NCBI GenBank assembly: GCA_947489425.1
Contig: CANLDL010000005.1
Location: forward strand, 216,361-280,360
DNA: 64,000 nucleotides
Origin: an uncultured Pseudomonadales bacterium
Lineage (GTDB): Bacteria > Pseudomonadota > Gammaproteobacteria > Pseudomonadales > Cellvibrionaceae
Direction of reading: 5' to 3'
Numbering within the stretch: the stretch's first letter is position 1; each line of letters starts with the position of its first letter. The notes under the pieces were generated by a model. The model was not told the DNA's origin and made no database searches. It saw only the letters and a list, made by a program, of their open reading frames with translations. Shown here in pieces: positions 1-8,907 of this stretch. The position numbers and the translations under genes are program-made.

Positions 1-587
1 AAGGGCAGCTAACAGGGTCAGTCATTGCTAGTGTTGATGATACGCTGGTTAAAGTTATTCAAGATATTTTGGGCTCTGGTCTATTTCGTATTTATTCGAG
101 TAATGATTGCTACGGTGTTGAGTTAGCTGGTGCCTTAAAAAATATTTATGCGCTAATGGTAGGTATGGCTCAAGCGAGGCATTACGGCCAAAATACACTA
201 GCACTATTAATGACACGGGCACTTGCTGAGATGGGGCGCTTTGCCCACGCACTAGGTGCAGACCCAATGACTTTTTTAGGTCTGGCTGGTGTTGGTGATT
301 TGTTTTTAACCTGTAACTCTAACCTAAGTCGCAATTATCGGGTGGGCTTTGCCATGGGAGAAGGCAAGTCACTAACAAGCGCGATAAAGAGCGTGGGCCA
401 AGTTGTTGAAGGTGTTAATACACTGCGCTTAGTAAAAACTAAAGCAGGCGAATTAAATGTTGATATGCCACTGGTTGATGCTCTCTATGCTTTATTATTT
501 GAGGGCGCATCGGCTGATAGTATTATCGATCAGTTAATGCTAAGCGAACAAAATAGCGATGTAGACTTCACCGGAGCAATACGATGA
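1..587 (+). CDS. gpsA: Glycerol-3-phosphate dehydrogenase [NAD(P)+], C-terminal part
   Basis: The reading frame is open from base 3 and enters from outside the window, so only about the last 194 residues are present of a protein that is usually near 340. GpsA reduces dihydroxyacetone phosphate to sn-glycerol 3-phosphate for phospholipid synthesis in the cytoplasm. The visible part is the helical substrate-binding domain: the [13 protein letters not shown] segment carries the conserved lysine, and [12 protein letters not shown] and SRNYRVGF are family signatures. The stop overlaps the ATG of the next gene (ATGA, 4 bp), so translation of the two is probably coupled. No frame damage is seen. Confidence 0.95.
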   Translation, partial: GQLTGSVIASVDDTLVKVIQDILGSGLFRIYSSNDCYGVELAGALKNIYALMVGMAQARHYGQNTLALLMTRALAEMGRFAHALGADPMTFLGLAGVGDLFLTCNSNLSRNYRVGFAMGEGKSLTSAIKSVGQVVEGVNTLRLVKTKAGELNVDMPLVDALYALLFEGASADSIIDQLMLSEQNSDVDFTGAIR

Positions 588-982
588 AAGACCAATCTCA
601 AGATAAAAATACAGACGATGATATTAAAACAATCGATAGCGAGCGCGTTGACGCGGAAATAGTCGAGACCGTTGAACCTAGCTGGAAAGAGCGCCTACTG
701 TCCGTAGAACACTGGTTGCGTTTTGTTTTTATGGTGTTGTTTATAGTGATACTGAGTATCGTTAGTTATCTCATTGTTGCGTTAGTTATTTTGCAATTCC
801 TATGGGCTTTAGTCACAGGCGAGGGTAATGAAAAATTAAGGGACTTTGGTGGTAGTGTTGCGTGTTTTATTCATCAGGTATTACGTTTTTTAACCTACAA
901 TACCGATGATAAACCCTTCCCCTTTGCCGATTGGCCAGAGCCAGAAAAGAATAATGCATCTGATTCAACAGGCGAAAACTAA
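584..982 (+). CDS. DUF4389 family membrane protein
   Basis: This is a 132-residue protein of unknown function. An acidic, lysine-rich N-terminus (about residues 1-45) is followed by one long or two closely spaced hydrophobic segments (about residues 46-75) and a short domain with the pattern [34 protein letters not shown], quoted here only as a family landmark for DUF4389, ending in an acidic tail. It overlaps gpsA by 4 bp and lies 15 bp before sixA. A gpsA-DUF4389-sixA order also occurs in Pseudomonas-type genomes, as far as I recall. The function is not known, and I do not infer one beyond a membrane location. Confidence 0.85.
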   Translation: MKDQSQDKNTDDDIKTIDSERVDAEIVETVEPSWKERLLSVEHWLRFVFMVLFIVILSIVSYLIVALVILQFLWALVTGEGNEKLRDFGGSVACFIHQVLRFLTYNTDDKPFPFADWPEPEKNNASDSTGEN

Positions 983-997
983 TAAAAGGATTTATTG

Positions 998-1453
998 ATG
1001 AACGTTTTTATTATGCGCCATGGAGAAGCGACTACATTTGCAAATAACGATAGGGAGCGTGAGCTTACAGAACATGGTCAAGATGAAGTTATCGGAATGA
1101 CTAAGCGTTGCGCAAAAGATTTTGCAGCAGTCGATGAAATTTGGGCTAGCCCCTATATTCGTACTCAGCAAACGGCCTCGGTGGTTAGTACGATTATTGA
1201 TAAAAAAATTGTTACCCATGGATTTTTAACGCCAACCAATAACCCTGATAGCGTGCTAAAGGTGCTAGCCGCAGAAGATAAAACGATTCTTATTGTAAGT
1301 CATCAACCGTTGGTAGGAACATTAGTTGATAAGTTAGCCGACCTTGAAACGGGTCGCTACCGTATGGGTACAGCAGCTGTTGCTAATATTAATCTGCCTT
1401 TTTGGGCGATGGGTTGCGGTGAACTTTCTTGGCTTTATCAGCCCAGTGATTAA
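998..1453 (+). CDS. sixA: Phosphohistidine phosphatase SixA
   Basis: A histidine-phosphatase-fold protein of 151 residues that removes phosphate from phosphohistidine proteins (the HPt domain of ArcB, or NPr, in E. coli). The catalytic RHG motif is at residues 7-9, an arginine follows in YIRTQQTA, and the second catalytic histidine is in IVSHQP. The start is placed at ATG 998 because AAAGGA at 985-990 is at good spacing; an in-frame TTG one codon upstream is less likely. It sits 15 bp after the DUF4389 gene in the same run. Confidence 0.93.
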   Translation: MNVFIMRHGEATTFANNDRERELTEHGQDEVIGMTKRCAKDFAAVDEIWASPYIRTQQTASVVSTIIDKKIVTHGFLTPTNNPDSVLKVLAAEDKTILIVSHQPLVGTLVDKLADLETGRYRMGTAAVANINLPFWAMGCGELSWLYQPSD

Positions 1454-1473
1454 TAGAGATGTAGAAAACGACT

Positions 1474-2409
1474 ATGCCAACTAAGCATTTTCCAAAAGCA
1501 ACAGAAGTCGACTTTGTTTTTAATGAGTTCCGATATAGTGGACAAATATGGGGCAAACAACATGGCCTTCCAGTTATTGCTTTACATGGTTGGCTAGATA
1601 ATAGCGCCAGTTTTGATGTGCTTGCACCGCGATTATCCGATGTACATTTGTTAGCGCCAGACCTTGCCGGTCAAGGGCAGAGTGATCGCTACGGTGGCTT
1701 AAGTGACTATCCCGTTTGGTCTGAAATTATGGCGGTTTTTGAAATGGCTGATCATATGGGGTGGGATGAATTTGCTTTAATCGGGCATTCCCGTGGTGCA
1801 ATGATGTCAGTGCTAGCGGCATCGGTATTTCCAGAGCGTGTTTCCCATTTAATTCTATTAGATGCCCTAGGGCCTTTTCCCGTTGCCCCAGAGAAACTCC
1901 CCGAGCGTATGCAAAATAGTATTGCTGAGATGAGACGTCGACTTAAGCGTAAATTATCCTGTTATAAAACTTTTGATGATGCTATTCATGCTCGTTGCCA
2001 AAGTGAATATGGTAAGTTAAAAGAGCCTACAGCAAAGTTATTAGCTAAACGCGGCCTTACAAAGTTATCTCAGGGTTATCATTGGCATGGTGATGGAAAG
2101 TTATGGGCGCCATCAATGGCCGCGTTGAGTAATGAGCAAATTAGTGAATGTATCGATAAAATTACAGCTAAAATATTTATTGCTTTAGCGACTAAAGGCC
2201 TAAAAGAGAAATGTAACCCGAATATTGATGAGGGTGAATTTTCTCAAATGCTCAATGACAGTAAAATCGATACGGATTATATTGAGCAATTCAAGCAGTT
2301 ACAGAGTAAAGGTGCATTGTGCAAAGAGTTTGAGGATGGGCATTATCTTCATATGGAAGCATCGGCTGATGATGTAGCTAAAGAAATTCAGGGCTTTCTA
2401 TTCTCTTAA
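1474..2409 (+). CDS. Alpha/beta-fold hydrolase (serine hydrolase-like)
   Basis: A complete 311-residue alpha/beta hydrolase. The oxyanion region HGWLDN is at about residues 38-43, the nucleophile elbow GHSRGA places the catalytic serine at residue 106, and a late histidine in EDGHYLHME fits the third triad residue. It resembles the serine hydrolase-like/MhpC class of cytoplasmic esterases. The substrate cannot be told from sequence. It follows sixA by 20 bp and is probably cotranscribed. No signal peptide is seen. Confidence 0.88.
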   Translation: MPTKHFPKATEVDFVFNEFRYSGQIWGKQHGLPVIALHGWLDNSASFDVLAPRLSDVHLLAPDLAGQGQSDRYGGLSDYPVWSEIMAVFEMADHMGWDEFALIGHSRGAMMSVLAASVFPERVSHLILLDALGPFPVAPEKLPERMQNSIAEMRRRLKRKLSCYKTFDDAIHARCQSEYGKLKEPTAKLLAKRGLTKLSQGYHWHGDGKLWAPSMAALSNEQISECIDKITAKIFIALATKGLKEKCNPNIDEGEFSQMLNDSKIDTDYIEQFKQLQSKGALCKEFEDGHYLHMEASADDVAKEIQGFLFS

Positions 2410-2497
2410 TTTTTAGTCCAACTATGTTTTAGTGAAATATAAAGATGGTGATATCTTTAAAATTTCATAACTATCTACTCTACCTGCAGTGCCATTA

Positions 2498-3403
2498 ATG
2501 AATTCATTATCTTACCAACAGCAAACTATTCAACAGTGTATTAATATTGGCGAGCAACTATTTATTGATGCAGAAATTTACTTTGGGCATGGGACAGATA
2601 ATGCTGCTGACGAAGCCTTGTGGTTAGTGTTTTATCAATTGGGTTTGTCTTGGGATGCCGAAGATTTTATATTAAATGAGGTGGTATCTGAGAATGATTT
2701 TGATGCGCTTATAAGCTTGTACGAACGGCGTATTAATGAGCGTATTCCTGCTGCTTATCTAACGGGTGAGGCATGGTTTGCAGGTATTCCCTTTGCGGTA
2801 AACAAGAGTGTACTCGTACCACGCTCGCCACTCGCTGAGCTTATTAATAATCACTTTGAGCCTTGGTTAGAAAAGGCTCACTCGTCTATTTTGGACTTAT
2901 GTACCGGCAGCGGTTGTATTGGTATCGCAAGTGCTTTGTACATCCAAGATTCGCGAGTTTTGTTAAGCGATATTTCTGATGCTGCGATTGACGTTGCCAA
3001 AGTCAATATTAATCGCCACGAGCTTACTGGCAGAGTAGATGCTGTTGTCTCTGATTTATTCGATAATATCCCAAAGCAAGCTTTTGATTTAATCGTCTCG
3101 AATCCGCCTTATGTTGATGCAAAAGATCTTGCTGAGATGCCCCCTGAGTATCACGCCGAGCCGGTATTAGGTTTGGCATCGGGTGCTGATGGGTTAGACT
3201 TTACACGCCGCCTACTTCGAGAAGCACCGGACTATTTAAGTGATGATGGCGTATTAATTGTCGAGGTAGGCAATAGCTGGGTAAACCTTGAGGCAGCTTT
3301 TCCCGAGGTTCCTTTTCTATGGTTGGAGTTTGAGTTCGGCGGTCATGGGGTATTCGTTATATCAAAAGCTGAGTTACTCAAGTTTAAGGCGTTATTTGTG
3401 TAA
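2498..3403 (+). CDS. prmB: 50S ribosomal protein L3 N5-glutamine methyltransferase
   Basis: PrmB methylates a glutamine of ribosomal protein L3 using SAM. SAM motif I (LDLCTGSGCIGIA) is near residues 132-144 and the catalytic NPPY motif is followed by VDAKDLAEMPPEYHAEP, the PrmB version rather than that of PrmC/HemK. GLASGADGLDFTRRLL and GHGVFV near the end also match PrmB. ATG 2498 is used; an in-frame GTG at 2489 is an alternative, and neither has a clear Shine-Dalgarno. It lies 52 bp before aroC, as in other gammaproteobacteria. Confidence 0.94.
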   Translation: MNSLSYQQQTIQQCINIGEQLFIDAEIYFGHGTDNAADEALWLVFYQLGLSWDAEDFILNEVVSENDFDALISLYERRINERIPAAYLTGEAWFAGIPFAVNKSVLVPRSPLAELINNHFEPWLEKAHSSILDLCTGSGCIGIASALYIQDSRVLLSDISDAAIDVAKVNINRHELTGRVDAVVSDLFDNIPKQAFDLIVSNPPYVDAKDLAEMPPEYHAEPVLGLASGADGLDFTRRLLREAPDYLSDDGVLIVEVGNSWVNLEAAFPEVPFLWLEFEFGGHGVFVISKAELLKFKALFV

Positions 3404-3455
3404 TTCACGTATAATCGCGTGAATATTTCGATAAATTTTATAAGCGATAATCATT

Positions 3456-4571
3456 ATGTCTGGTAATACTTACGGAACACTATTTACTGTCACCACCTTT
3501 GGTGAGAGCCATGGTTTAGCACTTGGCTGTATTGTGGATGGTTGTCCTCCAGGGCTTGAGTTAAGCGAAGCTGATTTACAAGGTGATTTAGATCGCCGTC
3601 GTCCGGGTAAAAACAAATTTGAAACACAACGCCGCGAGCCTGACCAAGTTAAAATACTATCAGGTGTTTTTGAAGGTAAAACAACGGGTACGCCCATTGG
3701 TTTATTGATTGAGAATACCGATCAGCGCTCTAAAGATTACGGCAATATCAAAGATCAGTTTCGTCCGGCTCATGCTGACTATACTTATATGCAAAAATAT
3801 GGTGTGCGTGACTATCGCGGTGGTGGCCGTTCTTCTGCTCGTGAGACAGCCATGCGTGTTGCAGCAGGCGCAATCGCTAAAAAATATTTAAAGCAACACT
3901 GTGGCATTTTAGTGCGCGGTTGTTTATCGCAGTTAGGGCCTATTAAAGTTAATGAAGATATCGCTGCTTGGGACTGGCAACAGGTAGAGGAGAATCCCTT
4001 TTTCTCGCCTGATAAATCCAAAGTTTCTGAGATGGAGAGCTATATGCAGGCTCTGCGTAAAGAGGGTAATTCTGTAGGGGCCAAAATATCAGTGGTTGTC
4101 TCTGGTATGATCCCGGGTCTAGGTGAGCCTATTTTTGATCGCCTAGATGCTGAACTTGCGCATGCGCTTATGAGTATTAATGCGGTTAAGGGTGTTGAGA
4201 TAGGCGCAGGTTTTGATTCTATCGAGCAAAAAGGCACTGAACATCGCGATGAAGTACAGACCGATGGATTTCTCTCCAATAACGCCGGCGGTATACTCGG
4301 GGGTATTTCTACAGGGCAAGATATCATTGCTCATATCGCCCTTAAGCCGACATCAAGTCTGCATATCCCTGGCCGCAGTATCGATGTACATGGTAACCCT
4401 GTTGATATTATCACCAAGGGCAGGCATGACCCCTGTGTGGGAATTCGTGCCACGCCTATTGCTGAGGCCATGACAGCGTTAGTACTTGTTGATCATCTGC
4501 TGCGCCATCGAGGCCAGAATGGCGATATTTCTCATTCTATCCCAATTATTCCTGCCAGCGCGGCGAAATAA
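3456..4571 (+). CDS. aroC: Chorismate synthase
   Basis: A complete 371-residue chorismate synthase, the last step of the shikimate pathway: 5-enolpyruvylshikimate-3-phosphate loses phosphate to give chorismate, using reduced FMN. Signatures seen are GESHG near the N-terminus, [16 protein letters not shown], the [14 protein letters not shown] block with its conserved arginine/serine positions, GGISTGQDI and the C-terminal [10 protein letters not shown]. Length is usual for the family. It is followed after 47 bp by an MFS transporter. Confidence 0.98.
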   Translation: MSGNTYGTLFTVTTFGESHGLALGCIVDGCPPGLELSEADLQGDLDRRRPGKNKFETQRREPDQVKILSGVFEGKTTGTPIGLLIENTDQRSKDYGNIKDQFRPAHADYTYMQKYGVRDYRGGGRSSARETAMRVAAGAIAKKYLKQHCGILVRGCLSQLGPIKVNEDIAAWDWQQVEENPFFSPDKSKVSEMESYMQALRKEGNSVGAKISVVVSGMIPGLGEPIFDRLDAELAHALMSINAVKGVEIGAGFDSIEQKGTEHRDEVQTDGFLSNNAGGILGGISTGQDIIAHIALKPTSSLHIPGRSIDVHGNPVDIITKGRHDPCVGIRATPIAEAMTALVLVDHLLRHRGQNGDISHSIPIIPASAAK

Positions 4572-4618
4572 ATTTAAAGCAAGGACTTTGTAAAAACGAT
4601 TCGCTGGGGGATAGTAGA

Positions 4619-5788
4619 TTGATAACAGGTATTCCTTACTGGCGCCTATCAAGTTTTTATTTTTTTTACTTTGCCTTAGTGGGCGCCCTAAGCCCTTATT
4701 TTAGTTTATATCTCAATGATATTGGTTTAACGGCGCAAGCTATTGGTACCGTTAATGCTGTGATTATGGGCACCAAAATTATTGCCCCTAATATTTGGGG
4801 GTGGTTGTGTGACCGGACCGGTAAGCGACTAAAAATAATTTCAATTGGCAGCTTTTTTGCCGTGATGTTTTTTGGTGGTTTGTTCTACTGGAAGACGTTA
4901 TTCCCCATTCTTGTTATTACCTTCTTATACAGTTTTTTTTGGAATGCCGTTTTATCGCAGTTCGATACGGTCACTATTTTATATTTAAAAAAAGATAGCC
5001 ATCGCTACAGCCAAGTCCGTGTTTGGGGGTCAATTGGTTTTATTGTGACGGTTATCCTACTTGGTTGGCTTTTTGATTTTATCTCCATTGATTATTTAGT
5101 TCCTATTGCTTGGTTTTTATTATTATTGGTATGGTTAAGCACTTTGACTCTGAAAGAGCCCACGAGAGAGACTTATAAAAAGAGCGATGTTCATTGGGTT
5201 AGCTTATTAAAAAAACCGAGTATTATTTATTTTTTTATTGCCGCATTCTTACTGCAGTTTAGCTTTGGTGCCTATTACACCTTTTTTAGCCTACATCTAG
5301 AGGGATTTGGTTATTCTCGAACAAGTATTGGTTTGCTTTGGGCATTGGGTGTTTTTTGTGAAGTCATTTTATTTATTTTTATTCATCGTTTTATCGGTAA
5401 AAATAATGTGGCAAAAATATTTTTTTGGAGTTTACTGCTTACGGGTGTTAGATGGTTAACCATCGCATTTTTTGCCGATAACCTCTGGTTAATGATTGGT
5501 GTGCAAACTATCCATGCACTGAGTTTTGGTGCTTGCCATGCGGCTTGTATCGAACTTATTCGACGCTTCTTTAATACATCGAATATAGGGCAGGGACAAG
5601 CACTCTATAGTGCACTAACCTTTGGTTTTGGTGGTGCAATGGGGGCCATGAGTGGCGGGTTTTTATGGGGGATAAGCTCACAGTTATTGTTTTGCGTCAG
5701 TGCCGCTGCTGTATTTATATCGGCCATTATTGTTTGGTATGGCTTATGTTGCACTCCCATAAGTGAGCTAAGCGACGATAGCTTTTAG
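4619..5788 (+). CDS. MFS transporter, HcaT/MFS_1-like
   Basis: A 389-residue inner-membrane protein with about 12 hydrophobic segments. The N-terminal WRLSSFYFFYFALVG and the loop WGWLCDRTGKRLK are typical of the MFS_1-like/HcaT (3-phenylpropionate and nucleoside symporter) branch. The only plausible start is TTG at 4619, with GGGGG at 4606-4610 as a likely ribosome binding site. The aroC-MFS order is also found in Pseudomonas. The transported substrate is unknown. Confidence 0.86.
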   Translation: MITGIPYWRLSSFYFFYFALVGALSPYFSLYLNDIGLTAQAIGTVNAVIMGTKIIAPNIWGWLCDRTGKRLKIISIGSFFAVMFFGGLFYWKTLFPILVITFLYSFFWNAVLSQFDTVTILYLKKDSHRYSQVRVWGSIGFIVTVILLGWLFDFISIDYLVPIAWFLLLLVWLSTLTLKEPTRETYKKSDVHWVSLLKKPSIIYFFIAAFLLQFSFGAYYTFFSLHLEGFGYSRTSIGLLWALGVFCEVILFIFIHRFIGKNNVAKIFFWSLLLTGVRWLTIAFFADNLWLMIGVQTIHALSFGACHAACIELIRRFFNTSNIGQGQALYSALTFGFGGAMGAMSGGFLWGISSQLLFCVSAAAVFISAIIVWYGLCCTPISELSDDSF

Positions 5789-5845
5789 TGATATAATGAT
5801 TGTTGCAGGATGAAGTGAAAGATTAATAAACGAGTTAAGTGAAAG

Positions 5846-6733
5846 ATGAATAGCTATAATCAAAGTACTGAGCCGGTAAAGCCTTCAGGCCAAGAAAATA
5901 CAGAGCTTAGCGAACGTTTTGCAGGTTTGTATATTGCCTTGCCAGAAAGTCGTCAATTAGATGTACTCGCTAACCTTTTTAGAAAACGCGGTGCGAGTCT
6001 TTTGCGCTGTCCCTTAGTGTCTATTCATGATAGCCCTAATCGCGATTTAATTGAGGCATGGCTAAAAGATTTTATCGCCTCTCCACCAGATATTTTAGTC
6101 GTACTCACAGGGGAAGGTATCAAACGCTTAACTGGGTTTGCTGAAAGAGCAACCTTACTTGATGGTTGGGTTGAAGCATTATCGAAGGTGCATATTTTGG
6201 CTCGAGGTCCAAAACCTAATCGAGCGTTAAAAGTACTTGGTTTACAGGCAAGCGAATTAGGCGTTGAGCCTACGACTGAAGGTATTATTAAGTCTTTAGA
6301 TAAAAAGAATCTAGATGAGAAAATTATTAATGTACAGTTATATGGTGAGGATCCCAATAGCAAACTTCAAAACTATCTTAAGGGTAGGAGTGTTATTTAT
6401 AAAACGGTCTCTCCTTATATTTATGCCTCTGATATTGAAACAGACAGTGTCGTTAATTTAATCGAGCAGCTCACAAATAATAAGGTCGATATCATCTGCT
6501 TTACTAGTAAGGCACAATATAGTCGCCTTGAATCTGTCGCAAGAAAATATTCGATCGTAGACTCTTTAGTATCTGGCCTTAAGCAGACAAAAATTATTGC
6601 TATTGGCCCTGTAGTGGCTGAGCAGTTAAAGCAGCAAGGATATAAAATAGCAGCTATGCCGGAAGAAAAATACTTTATGAAGCCTATGGTCAACGCAGTA
6701 GAAAATTTATTAACCAATAGTAAGATTAATTAA
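5846..6733 (+). CDS. Uroporphyrinogen-III synthase-like (HEM4) protein
   Basis: A 295-residue protein with the two-lobed HEM4 pattern: PESRQ near residue 32, a first lobe ending in LTGEGIKRL, and a second lobe with IICFTSKAQYSRL and IAIGPVVAEQLKQQGY. The family closes hydroxymethylbilane into uroporphyrinogen III for haem. The usual partners hemC and hemX are not next to it, so it is either a relocated hemD or a paralogue with another role. An 11-bp direct repeat (AAGTGAAAGAT) occurs at 5813 and again across the start codon at 5837. The stop overlaps the stop of the convergent GGDEF-EAL gene. Confidence 0.78.
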   Translation: MNSYNQSTEPVKPSGQENTELSERFAGLYIALPESRQLDVLANLFRKRGASLLRCPLVSIHDSPNRDLIEAWLKDFIASPPDILVVLTGEGIKRLTGFAERATLLDGWVEALSKVHILARGPKPNRALKVLGLQASELGVEPTTEGIIKSLDKKNLDEKIINVQLYGEDPNSKLQNYLKGRSVIYKTVSPYIYASDIETDSVVNLIEQLTNNKVDIICFTSKAQYSRLESVARKYSIVDSLVSGLKQTKIIAIGPVVAEQLKQQGYKIAAMPEEKYFMKPMVNAVENLLTNSKIN

Positions 6734-8676
6734 TAAGGATATTTTTTGGTTTGTTCATCCAAAAGGCCAGGGTAGATTTTTTTACAGTCTATATCTTCTG
6801 CATTCAAGGGTTTATCAAAGTAATATCCTTGAGCATATTCGCAATTAAGCTCTAACAAGGCTTCGAGGCCTTCTGAGGTTTCCACACCTTCTGCTATCAC
6901 AGCTAAATTTAATTTGTGCGCCATTGCTATAATCGATGGGATAATACTATTGGTTACTGCTTGTCTGTCTAGTTTAGTGACAAAAGAACGGTCAATTTTT
7001 AGAACATGAAACGGCAGTTTGTGTAAATAAGATAACGAAGAGTGCCCAGTGCCAAAATCGTCGAGTAACAATATAATTCCCATGTCGGATAATTTCTTTA
7101 AGGTAGTGACACTGGTGCTGTCCTCTTCGATAATAAGTCCTTCAGTAATTTCTATTTTAATACTGTCACTTGGTAGTTGATAACTATCCATTATATTTTT
7201 AACTATACCTGCAAAATTTTCGTTTTCTAATTGTATGGGGGAGACATTGACCGAAAGTTGAAATTTAGGGTTATTCTTTTTCCTCCATTGACATAATTGC
7301 TCGCAGGCTTTTTTTAGTGTCCATTCACCTATCTCATTGATGAGTCTAGATTCTTCGGCAATAGGTATAAAGTTAACCGGTGATACGTGACCTAATTCGG
7401 CATTGTTCCATCGGAGTAGGGCTTCTGCACCTATAATTTGTGATTTATTAAGCTCAATAATAGGTTGGTATTGTAAAAATAGTTCATCCTTTTCAATAGC
7501 ATTACGCAAATGCTCTTCTATTTTTAACTTATCTTTTACCTGATTGTGAAGATCCTCCGAATAATAAGAAAATCTATTCCTGCCTTGGTCTTTAGCATCG
7601 TACATTGCTAGATCGGCATAGCGTTTTAAATCTTCTACATTATTAGTATCGTTAGGGTAAATCGAAATGCCTATACTACCGCTAATAAATATTTTCTTAC
7701 CTAGAAGCGTGAAGGGTTCTGACAGGCTAGCTAATATTTTATTGGCAACAAGTTTTGCACTTCGCACCGCTGATAGTTCACTCAAAATCACATTGAATTC
7801 ATCACCGCCAATTCTAGCAACCGTGTCACTATCTCTTAGGCAAGAGCGTATTCTGGCACTTGCTGCACAAATTAAGTCATCACCAGCGTAGTGTCCCATG
7901 GAATCATTAATTTTTTTAAAGTGATCAATATCAATATATAAAAGTGCTAGGTTCTTATTGGTGCGCACCGCACTTTTAGTTTGTTGTTCGAGCCTGTCTT
8001 TAAATAAGTTACGATTAGGCAGGCCCGTTAAAGAGTCAAAATGAGCTAATTCTCTATTCAATCGCTCGCTTTCTTCCAAAGCTTTAGAGCTTTCTTCTAT
8101 AGATTTAACTGAGGCTGAGATACCTCTGACGGCATAGACAATTAGAAAAAATACGATAACGCTAAAACTTATAAAAATAACGAATGTCGAGGAGATAATC
8201 AGGTTGACGGTATCTGTCATTGGTTTGGCAAAACTGGCAGAATGCTCTTCAAAGGTAGCCGCTGCCTCAAATAGTCTATTACGCATCTCCCCCATGTCCA
8301 ATAAGCCGTTATTGTAAGTATCTATCTCACTTAATATATCATCGGCGACTTTTACATCGGCAATACATAGTTCGACAGCCTCTTCAGTACCAATAATTCT
8401 CATTATTGAGCGGTCCAAGAAGTTGATGACTTTAATACAAAATACGGGTTGTTCCCTAATGTCTGAAATAACTCTTTTTAAACGGAGAATATCGAGCTTA
8501 TGCGTTGTTTTTGATTGCTCCAGCATTTCATGCAATTCATTAGTGAATTGTAAGTGCAATAGATTACGTTGGTGTAGTTCGGCGCCTTTTGCTATTTGAT
8601 ATAACCCAAAAAGAGAAGTAATCAGCAACAGAACAACGATACAAGTAATTTGTATAAGGCGTTTTTGAATAATCAT
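6730..8676 (-). CDS. Membrane-bound GGDEF-EAL protein (c-di-GMP turnover)
   Basis: A 648-residue inner-membrane signalling protein. Transmembrane segments lie at about residues 8-28 and 158-182 and bracket a helical periplasmic sensor region with no recognised fold. The diguanylate cyclase domain has an intact GGDEF (290-294) and an upstream RxxD inhibitory site (281-284) at the canonical five-residue distance. The phosphodiesterase domain has EAL (418-420), DDFGTG (539-544) and AEGVET (595-600), all intact. Both activities are therefore possible, and which dominates cannot be judged. It stands alone, convergent with the HEM4 gene. Confidence 0.93.
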   Translation of the reverse strand: MIIQKRLIQITCIVVLLLITSLFGLYQIAKGAELHQRNLLHLQFTNELHEMLEQSKTTHKLDILRLKRVISDIREQPVFCIKVINFLDRSIMRIIGTEEAVELCIADVKVADDILSEIDTYNNGLLDMGEMRNRLFEAAATFEEHSASFAKPMTDTVNLIISSTFVIFISFSVIVFFLIVYAVRGISASVKSIEESSKALEESERLNRELAHFDSLTGLPNRNLFKDRLEQQTKSAVRTNKNLALLYIDIDHFKKINDSMGHYAGDDLICAASARIRSCLRDSDTVARIGGDEFNVILSELSAVRSAKLVANKILASLSEPFTLLGKKIFISGSIGISIYPNDTNNVEDLKRYADLAMYDAKDQGRNRFSYYSEDLHNQVKDKLKIEEHLRNAIEKDELFLQYQPIIELNKSQIIGAEALLRWNNAELGHVSPVNFIPIAEESRLINEIGEWTLKKACEQLCQWRKKNNPKFQLSVNVSPIQLENENFAGIVKNIMDSYQLPSDSIKIEITEGLIIEEDSTSVTTLKKLSDMGIILLLDDFGTGHSSLSYLHKLPFHVLKIDRSFVTKLDRQAVTNSIIPSIIAMAHKLNLAVIAEGVETSEGLEALLELNCEYAQGYYFDKPLNAEDIDCKKIYPGLLDEQTKKYPY

Positions 8677-8832
8677 GAGAGATTATTAGGGGTTCCTAGC
8701 ATATTATGTATATTTTAATAATAGCTCGTTTCCCAAAGAGTGCCAGCTAAAATGCGGCTTGTAGAGGTCTTATGTAAACTATCTTATTTATATTGCACGA
8801 TAGCCATATCAAGTGACTTGCATGTGCTTGTT

Positions 8833-8872
8833 GGCAAGCTTCCCTCTAACTAGTCGGTAAGCTTGCCCTTAT
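8833..8872 (+). terminator. Hairpin plus U-tract reading on the + strand
   Basis: A perfect 9-bp stem GGCAAGCTT (8833-8841) / AAGCTTGCC (8859-8867) is followed by CTTATTTTT. The T-run lies on the + strand, whereas both neighbouring genes are on the - strand, so it does not fit as the rnb terminator in the usual sense. It may end a short unannotated + transcript from the 8677-8830 interval or block antisense transcription into rnb. Confidence 0.5.
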
Positions 8873-8907
8873 TTTTAATGTATAGATTGAGCATAAAGGG
8901 CTCAGTA

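Noticed and set aside
2498..3403. PrmC/HemK (release factor methyltransferase) for the prmB gene
   Set aside because: The sequence after NPPY and the GLASGADGLDFTRRLL and GHGVFV motifs are those of PrmB, and the gene precedes aroC as prmB does.
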